From: Pseudomonas koreensis | GTDB taxonomy: Bacteria; Pseudomonadota; Gammaproteobacteria; Pseudomonadales; Pseudomonadaceae | Assembly: GCF_012986595.1 (NCBI RefSeq) | Contig: NZ_JAAQYM010000001.1 | Span: 434,001-498,000, forward strand | DNA: 64,000 nt | Direction of reading: 5' to 3' | Shown here: one piece after another, positions 37,155-45,739 of the stretch | Position numbering within the stretch: the first letter of the stretch is position 1 | Layout of the letters: every line of letters starts with the position of its first letter | Notes under the pieces: generated by a model | Databases searched by the model: none | Told to the model about the DNA's origin: nothing | What the model saw: only the letters and a program-made list of their open reading frames with translations | Program-made: the position numbers and the translations under genes

Positions 37155-37997
37155 TCAGGCGAACAACTGCGCGCTGAGGTCGCGGCTGGCGCTGAGCAGG
37201 CCCGGCAGGAAGCGCTGCTCCAGCTCGGTGCGGCTGACGCGACCGGCGTGGGTGCTGACGTTGAGCGCCGCGACCACCTGGCCCGACGCATCGTAGACCG
37301 GCACCGCAATCGAACGCAGGCCTTGTTCGAGTTCCTGATCGACGATGCACCAGCCCTGCTGCCGCACTTCCTGCAGGCACTCGAGCAACGCTTGCGGGGT
37401 GTGCAGGGTGCGGCTGGTCTTGGCCACCAGTTCGGCATGGTCGAGGTATTCGCCCAGCGAAGTGTCATCCAGCGCCGCCAGCAGGATGCGGCCCATCGAT
37501 GTGCAATAGGCCGGCAAACGCCCGCCCACCGACAGGTCCACCGAGATCAGCCGCTGCGTGGTCGCCGAACGGGCGATATAAAGAATGTCGTCGCCTTCAA
37601 GCGTCGCCATGTTGCAGGCCTCGTGCAACTGCTCGCTCATCCGGTCGAGGTACGGCTGGGCCGAAACCGCCAGAGGCGTCGAAGACAGATACGCGTGGCC
37701 GAGGGTCAGCACTTTGGGCAGCAACGAATAGGTGCGGCCATCAGTAGTGGCGTAACCCAGTTTGATCAGGGTGTGCAGGCACCGGCGCACGGCGGCGCGG
37801 GGAATCTCCGTACGATGGCTGATCTGGGCGATGGTCAAATGGCGTTTGCGCTCTTGAAACGCTTGCACCACCGCGAGACCACGGGCCAGCGAGGTCATGA
37901 AATCCGGATCGCCCGTCAGCGCCTGAATCCGCTTGGCCGGCGAAGCGACGATCGGCGGCGCCACGGAGGTGAAGGAGTTGCGCATTTGATCGTTCAT
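37155..37997 (-). CDS. pcaR: IclR-family regulator PcaR
   Basis: The 280-residue product has an N-terminal winged helix (LTIAQISHRTEIPRAAVRRC, residues about 55-75) and an IclR effector domain (STPLAVSAQPYLDRM to the C-terminus). It has the PcaR features SVDLSVGGRLPAYCTSMGRI and a C-terminal ...RDLSAQLFA. PcaR activates pca genes with beta-ketoadipate as effector. ATG at 37997 has AAGGAC eight bases upstream; the longer ORF from 38129 would add 44 residues with no family support. Confidence 0.95.
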   Translation of the reverse strand: MNDQMRNSFTSVAPPIVASPAKRIQALTGDPDFMTSLARGLAVVQAFQERKRHLTIAQISHRTEIPRAAVRRCLHTLIKLGYATTDGRTYSLLPKVLTLGHAYLSSTPLAVSAQPYLDRMSEQLHEACNMATLEGDDILYIARSATTQRLISVDLSVGGRLPAYCTSMGRILLAALDDTSLGEYLDHAELVAKTSRTLHTPQALLECLQEVRQQGWCIVDQELEQGLRSIAVPVYDASGQVVAALNVSTHAGRVSRTELEQRFLPGLLSASRDLSAQLFA

Positions 37998-38082
37998 TTC
38001 TTGTCCTTTTTTCCGGCACGGATCAATGGCTATACAAACGGCTCGCCGGCCGATGCACAAGGGCCGGGATGCCAAGATTGGG

Positions 38083-38110
38083 CGATTATCGAACCGTCGA
38101 CCGATTATCG
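38083..38110. promoter_or_regulatory. paired PcaR-type boxes upstream of pcaR (autoregulation)
   Basis: Two identical CGATTATCG 9-mers at 38083-38091 and 38102-38110, centres 19 bases apart. The left one extends to GGCGATTATCGAAC (38081-38094), whose complement GTTCGATAATCGCC equals the box upstream of the porin. The pair lies 86-113 bases before the pcaR start, where autoregulation is expected. Confidence 0.8.
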
Positions 38111-38338
38111 CAATCGCCCTCGCCGGCACTGTCCGGCCTGCAGAGAATGTTTTTTCAACTTGTCGAGCCGCTGGATCGATCGCTTAGTTGTTCGACTTAA
38201 TGACGCCAGAAACTCAACACTCGGCCAATAAACATCCGGCGCGACTGCAACTATCGATAAAAAACGTCAGTCACAAAACAATCACACATCCGGAACCGTT
38301 TTTAACTTGGCAAAGATAGTCATTCCCGAATCGACCGC

Positions 38339-38491
38339 TATAATGCATTTCAGTGGCGCCCGGTTTTATTCGCCGAGACCGCCACCCGCCGAAGCGATGC
38401 CAATCGCCGACAGCCCCGGCCAGCGCTGACGCGCATGACTCATGCAACGCCAGCACTCGCTGAAACAGGAAACTGATGCTGCGTCAGTTTT
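38339..38491 (+). other. possible promoter and intrinsic-terminator-like hairpin in a 649-base gap
   Basis: In the gap between pcaR and the small gene at 38647, TATAAT lies at 38339-38344. A hairpin follows at 38470-38490: AAACTGATG pairs with CGTCAGTTT (one G-T pair) around CTG, then TTAATC. A transcript starting near 38351 and ending at the hairpin would be about 140 bases and has no good ORF. No well-spaced -35 was found (TTGGCA is 26 bases from the -10), so this is only a candidate small RNA or leader. Confidence 0.3.
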
Positions 38492-38646
38492 AATCTGGTG
38501 CCGTAGCCGCCTGCAACATGGAAGTCTTGATCGCCCTGCCGATAACACCAATGCCCGTCCGGGTATTACCTGTCGGTGGACCCGCTCAATCGATTCGTTG
38601 CAGTGCGTTTCACCAGACATTTATCTCAACTCAAACAGGTAGCACT

Positions 38647-38847
38647 GTGACGAAAGACGAACTGCGCGCGGAACTTGAGCGCCAGGAACAACGTTACAAG
38701 GAAGTTTACGGCGGGGAAGTCACCACCTACGCCGCTCAACCCGAACCGGAACGCAAGGCATGGCGTAAACGCCCGACTGTCCAGGATCAGGTTTTCCAGC
38801 AAGAACTGAAAAAAATGGAAGAAGAACTCAAAACCGAAGAGCCATGA
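38647..38847 (+). CDS. small conserved protein, unknown function
   Basis: A 66-residue product that is very hydrophilic and mostly helical. It starts [20 protein letters not shown] and ends with an acidic-lysine repeat ([12 protein letters not shown]), so a coiled coil is likely. It uses a GTG start at 38647; AGG lies about seven bases upstream. Similar short proteins occur in Pseudomonas genomes, to the best of my recall, but no function is known. It precedes the Pit transporter by 376 bases. Confidence 0.62.
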   Translation: MTKDELRAELERQEQRYKEVYGGEVTTYAAQPEPERKAWRKRPTVQDQVFQQELKKMEEELKTEEP

Positions 38848-39223
38848 ACGGACAATTCTGAGTTTTTCGAGGGTTTGCGTCGGCACCGGTTACAAGCGCG
38901 GTGATGCGACGATGCCTTGCGCGCCCGCTACCCGCGGGCAGCGGCCACCTCCCCCCGTCCTGCACGGTAATGGAGCGTGTCGTACAGGTTTCAGAGATAT
39001 TTCACACAAGCGTTTGAGCCGTCTCCGAACCCGGCAAAACCCTTGCCTGCGCGGTATTTTTTCAGGCGAATCAAGCAGTTGTAAAACCCTGCAAAACACT
39101 CGGCCATTGCACCTTGCAACAATTTAATTCGTTGAAGTGGGCAACCGATGAGCAGGTAGGGGATCGATTTCCAGTCTTTTCTGGCATAATCGCGCCCCCT
39201 TATGACCGGGTCAGAAAACCTTC
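38848..39223 (+). promoter_or_regulatory. non-coding gap and extended -10 promoter before the Pit transporter
   Basis: No gene is seen in this 376-base gap. Near its end TGGCATAAT at 39182-39190 is an extended -10 (TG, one base, then CATAAT), placing transcription start about 27 bases before the ATG. A 6-base inverted repeat around 38923-38939 (GCCCGC/GCGGGC) has no T tract. No Pho box was recognised. Confidence 0.45.
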
Positions 39224-40699
39224 ATGATCGATTTATTCAGCGGACTGGATGCTTGGGTGCTTGTGAGCCTCTTGCTCGCCCTGACGTTTGTCCTCGCCTT
39301 CGAGTTCATCAATGGATTTCATGACACCGCTAACGCGGTAGCCACTGTTATCTACACCAAAGCCATGCCGCCTCACCTGGCGGTGTTCTTCTCCGGTGTG
39401 TTCAATTTCCTCGGCGTGTTGCTGGGCGGCGTTGGCGTGGCGTATGCCATTGTTCACCTGCTGCCGGTGGAACTGCTGATCAATGTGAACACCGGCCATG
39501 GCCTGGCGATGGTGTTCTCGTTGCTCGCCGCAGCTATCGCCTGGAACCTGGGCACCTGGTACTTCGGTATCCCGGCGTCGAGTTCGCACACCCTGATCGG
39601 CTCGATCCTCGGTGTTGGCCTGGCCAACGCCCTGATCAACGACATTCCGCTGGGCGACGGCGTGAACTGGCAGAAAGCGATCGACATCGGCGCCTCGCTG
39701 GTGTTCTCGCCAATGGCCGGTTTCCTGGTCGCGGCCCTGGTGCTGATCGGCCTGAAATGGTGGCGCCCGCTGTCGAAGATGCACAAGACGCCGGAACAGC
39801 GCCGCAAGATCGACGACAAGAAGCACCCGCCGTTCTGGAATCGCCTGGTGCTGGTGATGTCGGCCATGGCCATGAGCTTCGTGCACGGTTCCAACGATGG
39901 TCAGAAAGGCATCGGCCTGATCATGCTGGTGCTGATCGGTATCGTGCCGGCGCAGTTCGTCCTCGACCTGAACAGCACCACCTACCAGATCGAACGCACC
40001 CGCGATGCGACCCTGCACCTGAGCCAGTTCTACCAGCGCAACTCCGCGACCCTCGGCGAGTTTCTGGCCCTGGGCAAGAGCGTAGAAGGCGACCTGCCGG
40101 AGAAATTCCGCTGCAACCCGCAGCAGACCGAACCGACCATTTCCGCCCTGCTGCACACGCTCAAAGGGGTCTCGGACTACCACTCGCTGCCGGCTGAAAG
40201 CCGCATCGAAGTGCGTCGCTACCTGCTGTGCCTGGACGACACCGCGAAGAAAGTCGCCAAGCTGCCAGGCGTTGAAGCCCGCGAAAAGGCTGACCTGGAC
40301 AAACTGCGCAAAGACCTGACCACCACCACCGAATACGCCCCGTTCTGGGTGATTCTGGCAGTGGCGCTGGCGCTGGGCCTGGGCACCATGATCGGCTGGA
40401 AACGCGTAGTGCTGACCATCGGCGAGAAGATCGGCAAGCAAGGCATGACCTATGCCCAAGGCATGTCGGCCCAGATCACTGCCGCGAGCATGATCGGCCT
40501 GGCCAACATCTTCAGCCTGCCAGTGTCCACCACCCACGTCCTGTCCTCGGGCGTGGCCGGCACCATGGTTGCTAACAAGAGCGGCCTGCAAGGTGGCACC
40601 GTGCGCACCATTCTGCTGGCCTGGGTCCTGACCCTGCCGGCGACGGTGGCGCTGTCGGCTGGTTTGTTCTGGCTGGCGTCGAAGGCGTTGGGTAGTTGA
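39224..40699 (+). CDS. inorganic phosphate transporter, Pit family
   Basis: The 491-residue product is a PiT-type permease. Both halves of its inverted duplication are visible: NGFHDTANAVATVIYTKAMP and PASSSHTLIGSILGVGLANAL in the first, VHGSNDGQKGIGLIMLV and SLPVSTTHVLSSGVAGTMVANK in the second. A long central hydrophilic region follows helix 7, as in PitA/B. It imports phosphate with a proton or as a metal-phosphate complex. A strong terminator follows. The symbol is left open because pitA and pitB cannot be told apart. Confidence 0.93.
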   Translation: MIDLFSGLDAWVLVSLLLALTFVLAFEFINGFHDTANAVATVIYTKAMPPHLAVFFSGVFNFLGVLLGGVGVAYAIVHLLPVELLINVNTGHGLAMVFSLLAAAIAWNLGTWYFGIPASSSHTLIGSILGVGLANALINDIPLGDGVNWQKAIDIGASLVFSPMAGFLVAALVLIGLKWWRPLSKMHKTPEQRRKIDDKKHPPFWNRLVLVMSAMAMSFVHGSNDGQKGIGLIMLVLIGIVPAQFVLDLNSTTYQIERTRDATLHLSQFYQRNSATLGEFLALGKSVEGDLPEKFRCNPQQTEPTISALLHTLKGVSDYHSLPAESRIEVRRYLLCLDDTAKKVAKLPGVEAREKADLDKLRKDLTTTTEYAPFWVILAVALALGLGTMIGWKRVVLTIGEKIGKQGMTYAQGMSAQITAASMIGLANIFSLPVSTTHVLSSGVAGTMVANKSGLQGGTVRTILLAWVLTLPATVALSAGLFWLASKALGS

Positions 40700-40716
40700 T
40701 AAACCGCAGCACATGA

Positions 40717-40752
40717 GAAAGGCGCGATTCTTAAGGATCGCGCCTTTTTTTT
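40717..40752 (+). terminator. Rho-independent terminator after the Pit transporter
   Basis: AAAGGCGCGAT pairs with ATCGCGCCTTT around TCTTAAGG, with a run of T residues continuing to 40752. Confidence 0.95.
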
Positions 40753-40950
40753 GGGTTTGGATTTATGAGCATATCCGTTGCTGCGGGGGTTGCTGCTGGC
40801 GGGTTTCGCTCTTACAGCGAGTCACTTTTTCCAAACGCCGGAATGCCGGCCCAGCGAAAAAATAACCCAAAAGGCTGTGCCCCGGCGTACGGCCTGCCGA
40901 AGGGGCTGAAGGTCAAAAACCACATCAAAAGCCAAAGCCAAAGCCAAAGC

Positions 40951-40985
40951 AGATCAAAAGATCGCAGCCTTCGGCAGCTCCTACA
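40951..40985. repeat. single REP-like arm, family A
   Basis: AGATCAAAAGATCGCAGCCT followed by TCGGCAGCTCCTACA, with no partner arm nearby. Confidence 0.75.
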
Positions 40986-40990
40986 TGGTA

Positions 40991-41109
40991 TTGGGTGTAT
41001 TCAGTTAGAGACTGGTCGGCTGTCAGGCCGCCATCGCGAGCAGGCTCACTCCTACAGTTGGATTGGGTGCGTTCAGTTGGAGACTGGTCGGCTGTCAGGC
41101 CGCCATCGC
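40991..41109. repeat. 47-base imperfect direct repeat containing a family C arm
   Basis: The unit TTGGGTG..TTCAGTT.GAGACTGG... ending CCGCCATCGC occurs at 40991-41037 and 41063-41109, 72 bases apart, with three differences. Between the copies stands one family C REP-like arm (41033-41056, ATCGCGAGCAGGCTCACTCC). The layout looks like a tandem duplication of a repeat-bearing segment. Confidence 0.7.
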
Positions 41110-41535
41110 TGGCAAGTCGAATCGTCGCACCGCAGCTCCCACACAAATCAACAGCAAACCGCATCCGCTTCTCACCACTCAACAGGATGAGCGTTAGCTC
41201 GGCTGCAGCTCTTGATCTTGCCGTACCGGCCCCTTCGGCAGGCTGAGTGGAGGGGTTTATCCGGGGGTGGGAGCGCAGCGACCGTTTGGCGCAGCCAAAC
41301 ACATCGAGAGGAGGTGCAGCGAAGCAAACCGTAGACGATGCCCCCGGATGAACCCCGTAACGAAGGAACCCGAGCCACGGCGAGGGCCGAACGCCGGGGC
41401 CAAGCCTTTTGCTTACTTTTTGGCGTTTGAAAAAGTGAGCCGCCGTAAGGGCGGAACCATAGGAAGCCGTTACCAAAAATACGGATATTCACAAAGAACA
41501 CCCAAAGCATGGTCGGCCCAAAGGCCGCCAAGACA

Positions 41536-41562
41536 CAAAAAAAAGGGCAACCGAAGTTGCCC
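41536..41562 (-). terminator. Rho-independent terminator for the small-subunit gene
   Basis: On the minus strand GGGCAAC pairs with GTTGCCC around TTCG, followed by eight T residues (plus-strand A tract 41537-41544). It lies 35 bases after the stop of the 38-residue gene, which supports that gene being transcribed by itself. Confidence 0.88.
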
Positions 41563-41596
41563 AAAATGCCTTGCGTGCTCATCAAACCCAGAAGGA

Positions 41597-41713
41597 CTAA
41601 GGCTTCTTGCGCTTATTCGCATCCTTCCAGATAAAAAATCCAAACCCTGCAAAAAACAGAACCATGAGCCCAACGGTCAGAACCCCGGCAAACACCACGT
41701 TATCGAAAAACAT
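41597..41713 (-). CDS. ccoM: CcoM-like small subunit of cbb3 cytochrome oxidase
   Basis: A 38-residue protein: MFFDNVVFAGVLTVGLMVLF is followed by a Gly/Phe-rich end of the same helix and a basic tail WKDANKRKKP. It is one membrane helix with a positive cytoplasmic end. It strongly resembles, from memory, CcoM, the single-helix subunit found with the cbb3 oxidase of P. stutzeri. AGGAGG lies eight bases before the ATG, an excellent ribosome site. A terminator follows at 41536-41562, and an Anr/Fnr-type box lies 41.5 bases before a likely start of transcription. The cbb3 genes themselves are not in this window. Confidence 0.75.
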   Translation of the reverse strand: MFFDNVVFAGVLTVGLMVLFFAGFGFFIWKDANKRKKP

Positions 41714-41753
41714 GACTGTGGCCTCCTGGCCCCTGCTTTGCTGCGATGGAGCT

Positions 41754-41795
41754 AAGTTAACCAATCACGCAGGCGCAGAAATTGACCAGGATCAA
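41754..41795 (-). promoter_or_regulatory. Anr/Fnr-type promoter for the small-subunit gene
   Basis: TTGACCAGGATCAA at 41782-41795 matches the Anr/Fnr consensus TTGAT-N4-ATCAA with one mismatch. On the minus strand a -10-like TAACTT lies at 41759-41754. A start near 41747 would put the box centre at about -41.5, the class II position for Fnr-type activators. A second, weaker match (CTGACCTGCATCAA, 41832-41845) lies further upstream. Confidence 0.68.
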
Positions 41796-41861
41796 GTCCG
41801 GTCAACTCAGACGGCAAAGGCGGGAAAATAACTGACCTGCATCAAAGGATGCAGCGGGAGA

Positions 41862-42023
41862 TCAACGCTTTTTCGGTTTCTTTTTCGACTTTTTCTGAGC
41901 TTTTCCCAACGGCATCGCCTGCTCGAAGGCCTTGCGCACTTCGTTCAGGCGTTTCTCGTTGAGGTCATGCACACGCTTGGCGCGTTCAGTGCTGAGGTCG
42001 ATCAGTTTGTCGTCTTGGCTCAT
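41862..42023 (-). CDS. small basic protein, unknown function
   Basis: A 53-residue product: MSQDDKLIDLSTERAKRVHD, then a helical middle and a highly basic C-terminal tail (GKAQKKSKKKPKKR). The tail suggests binding to nucleic acid or an acidic partner. ATG at 42023 is chosen because the upstream extension of 31 residues has no family look. No clear ribosome site was seen, so the start is less sure. I recall such short proteins in other Pseudomonas; function unknown. Confidence 0.6.
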   Translation of the reverse strand: MSQDDKLIDLSTERAKRVHDLNEKRLNEVRKAFEQAMPLGKAQKKSKKKPKKR

Positions 42024-42135
42024 GGCGTTCGGTGCATCGCTTGAAGAATTCACAACTGCCGAATCACCGACAGGACTGCGCCAATCATGCAGCCTGACAC
42101 CAGCGCTCGACAACAATTGATGTGAATGACCGGAT

Positions 42136-42477
42136 TCAGATCTCGATATCGACCCACAAGCCCTGACGCGGCTGATCTTCCATCAACGGAACCACCGGCA
42201 CGGTATTGTCGGCATTGAGCTCGGTGCCCGGCACGGCGAGGTGTTCTTCCGGGTCTTCGTCGGCTTCGCGGCGGCGACGATCACGTTCCTGCTGACGACG
42301 CTGTTCTTCGCGCGCCAGCAGTCGATCCTCTTCCGGGTCGCGTTTCTGCAGATCGATCGTGCTTTCGTTGGAGCTTTCCTGCACCGGCACCACCGGAGGA
42401 ATGTCCGGCCGCTGGCGAATCGGATCCTGCTGGGAAGTGATCGGCACAGCGCTCAGGGGGAGCATCGGTGGCAGCAT
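42136..42477 (-). CDS. conserved hypothetical protein with charged linker
   Basis: A 113-residue product with a Pro-rich opening (MLPPMLPLSAVPITSQQDPI), a strongly charged middle (EEDRLLAREEQRRQQERDRR) predicted as a single long helix, and an acidic-hydrophobic end (PRQGLWVDIEI). AGGAG lies eight bases before the ATG at 42477, so this start beats the longer ORF from 42606, which would include REP-like sequence. No family was recognised. Function unknown. Confidence 0.68.
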   Translation of the reverse strand: MLPPMLPLSAVPITSQQDPIRQRPDIPPVVPVQESSNESTIDLQKRDPEEDRLLAREEQRRQQERDRRRREADEDPEEHLAVPGTELNADNTVPVVPLMEDQPRQGLWVDIEI

Positions 42478-42561
42478 ATAAAGGTCTCCTGTCAGCAGGC
42501 TATCGGCTGCGGCAAAGGCGCCTTGAGCCATCCGTCGCAAATCTGTGACGCACTTGGCACC

Positions 42562-42658
42562 TGTAGGAGCTGCCGCAGGCTGCGATCTTTTAATCGGACA
42601 CCACAAATCTCAAGTGTTTCCAAAGATCAAAGGATCGCAGCCTGCGGCAGCTCCTACC
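42562..42658. repeat. REP-like inverted pair, family A
   Basis: Arms TGTAGGAGCTGCCGCAGGCT and the complementary GCAGCCTGCGGCAGCTCCTA with a longer centre of about 45 bases. It lies in the divergent gap before rapA. Confidence 0.87.
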
Positions 42659-42729
42659 CAGTAATCTTTGGCCCTGAAGCCTGCATTCCGTTAAGATAGC
42701 CCGCTTTTTCAAGGTGGGAGTCAGGCAGC

Positions 42730-45576
42730 ATGGCGCAGCAGTATCAACCGGGGCAACGCTGGATCAGTGACAGCGAAGCAGAGCTTGGTTTAGGCACCGT
42801 TCTGGCACAGGACGGCCGCTTGTTGACCGTGCTTTACCCGGCCACTGGCGAAACCCGCCAGTACGCGCTACGGAATGCGCCTCTCACCCGCGTGCGGTTC
42901 TCGCCGGGTGACACCATTACTCACTTCGAAGGCTGGAAGATGACCGTGCAGCAAGTCGACGACGTCGACGGGCTGATGGTCTATCACGGCCTCAACGGGC
43001 AGAACGAAGCGGTCACCCTGCCGGAAACCCAGCTGTCGAACTTCATCCAGTTCCGTCTGGCCAGCGACCGCCTGTTCGCCGGGCAGATCGACCCGCTGTC
43101 GTGGTTCTCCCTGCGCTACAACACCCTGGAACACACCAGCCGCCAGTTGCAGTCCTCGCTCTGGGGCCTGGGCGGCGTGCGTGCGCAGCCGATCGCGCAC
43201 CAGTTGCACATTGCCCGTGAAGTCGCCGACCGCATCGCGCCGCGCGTATTGCTGGCGGACGAAGTGGGTCTGGGTAAAACCATCGAAGCCGGTCTGGTGA
43301 TCCATCGCCAACTGCTGTCGGGCCGCGCCAATCGCGTGCTGATCCTGGTCCCGGAAAACCTCCAGCACCAGTGGCTGGTGGAAATGCGCCGCCGCTTCAA
43401 CCTGCAGGTCGCGCTGTTCGACGAAGAACGCTTCATCGAAAGCGATGCCACCAACCCGTTCGAAGACACCCAACTGGCGCTGGTGGCGCTGGAGTGGCTG
43501 GTCGATGACGAGAAAGCCCAGGACGCACTGTTCGCCGCCGGTTGGGACCTGTTGGTAGTCGACGAAGCGCACCACCTGGTGTGGCACGAAGAGAAAGCCA
43601 GCCCCGAGTATTCGCTGGTCGAACAACTGGCTGAAGTGATTCCCGGCGTGCTGCTGCTCACCGCCACCCCGGAACAACTCGGTCAGGACAGCCACTTCGC
43701 GCGCCTGCGCCTGCTTGACCCGAACCGTTTCCATGACCTGGCCGCCTTCCGCGCCGAGAGCGACAACTATCGCCCGGTGGCCGAAGCCGTTCAGGAACTG
43801 CTCGACAAAGGGCGCCTGTCGCCGGAAGCGCACAAGACCATTCACGGCTTCCTCGGCAACGAGGGCGAAGCCCTGCTGACCGCGGTCAACGATGGCGATA
43901 CCGAAGCCAGCGCCCGCCTGGTGCGTGAACTGCTCGACCGTCACGGCACCGGCCGCGTGCTGTTCCGTAACACCCGCGCCGCGGTGCAGGGTTTCCCGGA
44001 ACGCAAGCTGCACCCGTACCCACTGCCGTGCCCGGACGAATACCTCGAACTGCCGCTGGGCGATCACGCCGAGCTGTACCCGGAAGTCAGCTTCCAGGCC
44101 CAGCCGGACGCCAGCGAAGAAGAGCGCTGGTGGAAATTCGACCCACGCGTCGAGTGGCTGATCGATCAGCTGAAAATGCTCAAGCGCACCAAAGTGCTGG
44201 TGATCTGCGCCCACGCCGAAACCGCGATGGACCTGGAAGACGCCCTGCGCGTGCGCTCCGGCATCCCGGCCACGGTGTTCCATGAAGGCATGAACATCCT
44301 CGAACGTGACCGCGCCGCCGCCTACTTCGCCGACGAAGAGTTCGGCGCGCAAGTGCTGATCTGCTCGGAAATCGGCAGTGAAGGTCGCAACTTCCAGTTC
44401 GCGCACCATCTGGTGCTGTTCGATCTGCCGTCGCACCCGGACCTGCTCGAGCAGCGTATCGGTCGTCTCGACCGGATCGGCCAGAAGCACATCATCGAAC
44501 TGCACGTGCCATACCTGGAAACCAGCCCGCAAGAGCGCCTGTTCCAGTGGTACCACGAAGCGCTGAACGCGTTCCTCAACACCTGCCCGACCGGCAACGC
44601 CTTGCAGCACCAGTTCGGCCCACGCCTGCTGCCGCTGCTCGAAGAAGCCGACGACAGCGAGTGGCAAGCGCTGATCGACGAGGCGCGCACCGAACGCGAG
44701 CGTCTGGAGCAAGAGCTGCACACCGGTCGCGACCGCCTGCTGGAACTCAACTCCGGTGGCGCTGGCGAAGGTGACGCACTGGTCGAGGCGATCCTTGAGC
44801 AGGACGACCAGTTCGCCCTGCCGATCTACATGGAAACCCTGTTCGACGCCTTCGGCATCGACAGCGAAGACCACTCGGAAAACGCCCTGATCCTCAAGCC
44901 GAGCGAGAAGATGCTCGACGCCAGCTTCCCGCTGGGTGACGACGAAGGCGTGACCATCACCTACGACCGCAACCAGGCGCTGTCGCGCGAAGACATGCAG
45001 TTCATCACCTGGGAACACCCGATGGTGCAGGGCGGCATGGATCTGGTGCTGTCCGGTTCGATGGGCAACACCGCCGTCGCGCTGATCAAGAACAAGGCGC
45101 TGAAACCGGGCACCGTGCTGCTGGAACTGCTCTACGTCAGCGAAGTGGTTGCCCCGCGTTCGCTGCAACTGGGCCGCTACCTGCCACCGGCTGCACTGCG
45201 CTGCCTGCTCGATGCCAATGGCAACGACCTGTCGCCACGGGTCTCGTTCGAAACCCTGAACGATCAACTGGAAAGCGTGCCACGCGCCAGCGCCAACAAG
45301 TTCATCCAGGCCCAGCGCGATCAGCTGACGCCACGGATCAACGCCGGTGAAGACAAGATCGCCCCGCGTCACGCCGAGCGCGTGGCCGAGGCCCGTCGCC
45401 GTCTGGCGGCCGACACCGACGAAGAACTGGCGCGCCTGACCGCGTTGCAAGCGGTCAACCCGACCGTGCGTGACAGCGAACTGGATGCGCTGCGCAAGCA
45501 ACGTGAACAGGGTCTGGCGATGCTGGACAAAGCGGCGCTGCGTCTGGAAGCGATCCGGGTGTTGGTAGCGGGTTAA
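42730..45576 (+). CDS. rapA: RNA polymerase-associated ATPase RapA
   Basis: The 948-residue product is a full-length SWI2/SNF2-type RapA (HepA). The N-terminal Tudor-like part begins [20 protein letters not shown]. Walker A is in [19 protein letters not shown] and the DEAH box in [17 protein letters not shown]. Helicase C motifs follow ([19 protein letters not shown] and [20 protein letters not shown]), then RapA-specific C-terminal domains. RapA binds core RNA polymerase and recycles it after termination by ATP-driven remodelling. A terminator follows the gene. The long opposite-strand ORF is a shadow. Confidence 0.97.
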   Translation: MAQQYQPGQRWISDSEAELGLGTVLAQDGRLLTVLYPATGETRQYALRNAPLTRVRFSPGDTITHFEGWKMTVQQVDDVDGLMVYHGLNGQNEAVTLPETQLSNFIQFRLASDRLFAGQIDPLSWFSLRYNTLEHTSRQLQSSLWGLGGVRAQPIAHQLHIAREVADRIAPRVLLADEVGLGKTIEAGLVIHRQLLSGRANRVLILVPENLQHQWLVEMRRRFNLQVALFDEERFIESDATNPFEDTQLALVALEWLVDDEKAQDALFAAGWDLLVVDEAHHLVWHEEKASPEYSLVEQLAEVIPGVLLLTATPEQLGQDSHFARLRLLDPNRFHDLAAFRAESDNYRPVAEAVQELLDKGRLSPEAHKTIHGFLGNEGEALLTAVNDGDTEASARLVRELLDRHGTGRVLFRNTRAAVQGFPERKLHPYPLPCPDEYLELPLGDHAELYPEVSFQAQPDASEEERWWKFDPRVEWLIDQLKMLKRTKVLVICAHAETAMDLEDALRVRSGIPATVFHEGMNILERDRAAAYFADEEFGAQVLICSEIGSEGRNFQFAHHLVLFDLPSHPDLLEQRIGRLDRIGQKHIIELHVPYLETSPQERLFQWYHEALNAFLNTCPTGNALQHQFGPRLLPLLEEADDSEWQALIDEARTERERLEQELHTGRDRLLELNSGGAGEGDALVEAILEQDDQFALPIYMETLFDAFGIDSEDHSENALILKPSEKMLDASFPLGDDEGVTITYDRNQALSREDMQFITWEHPMVQGGMDLVLSGSMGNTAVALIKNKALKPGTVLLELLYVSEVVAPRSLQLGRYLPPAALRCLLDANGNDLSPRVSFETLNDQLESVPRASANKFIQAQRDQLTPRINAGEDKIAPRHAERVAEARRRLAADTDEELARLTALQAVNPTVRDSELDALRKQREQGLAMLDKAALRLEAIRVLVAG

Positions 45577-45601
45577 GCCCTCTGCTCCACCGCTATAAAT
45601 G

Positions 45602-45633
45602 AAAAGGCCCGCAGTGATGCGGGCCTTTTTGTT
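45602..45633 (+). terminator. Rho-independent terminator after rapA
   Basis: AAAAGGCCCGC pairs with GCGGGCCTTTTT around AGTGAT, with T residues continuing. Confidence 0.94.
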
Positions 45634-45666
45634 TGTCTGTTATTTATCGGGTGATGCTAATGGTCC

Positions 45667-45737
45667 TATCGCGAGCAGGCTCACTCCTACAATTGGAATG
45701 CGTTTCAAACTGTAGGAGTGAGCCTGCTCGCGTTAGC
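45667..45737. repeat. REP-like inverted pair, family C
   Basis: TATCGCGAGCAGGCTCACTC and its complement GAGTGAGCCTGCTCGCG flank about 30 bases. It lies between the convergent rapA and MFS genes; its right edge is two bases from the MFS stop. Confidence 0.87.
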
Positions 45738-45739
45738 TA

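Larger units (their letters stand above)
40753..41535. other. gene-poor repeat-rich stretch
   Basis: About 780 bases without a convincing gene. It holds an AAAGCC mini-repeat (40930-40950), single REP-like arms of families A and C, a 47-base imperfect direct repeat (40991 and 41063), and from about 41225 a long structured segment with short inverted words such as GGTTTATCCGGGGG, GTTTGGCGCAGCCAAAC and CCGCCGTAAGGGCGG. Short ORFs here have no SD site and no family resemblance. I recall similar segments between genes in other P. fluorescens-group genomes, so the right part is probably an interspersed repeat. Confidence 0.55.

Noticed and set aside
38339-38491. RsmX/Y/Z-type small RNA
   Set aside because: Only one ACAGGA is present; the several exposed GGA motifs and an upstream GacA box were not seen.
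40991-41109. CRISPR-like array
   Set aside because: Only two copies with mismatches and no Cas genes; the other repeats are inverted REP-like pairs.
40765-41755. ORFs of 141, 183 and 162 codons in the repeat-rich stretch
   Set aside because: Built from REP arms and repeated words; no ribosome site and no family resemblance.
42868-45501. 877-codon ORF antisense to rapA
   Set aside because: Shadow of rapA: no SD, no domain, very Gln/Val/Phe-rich composition from codon bias.
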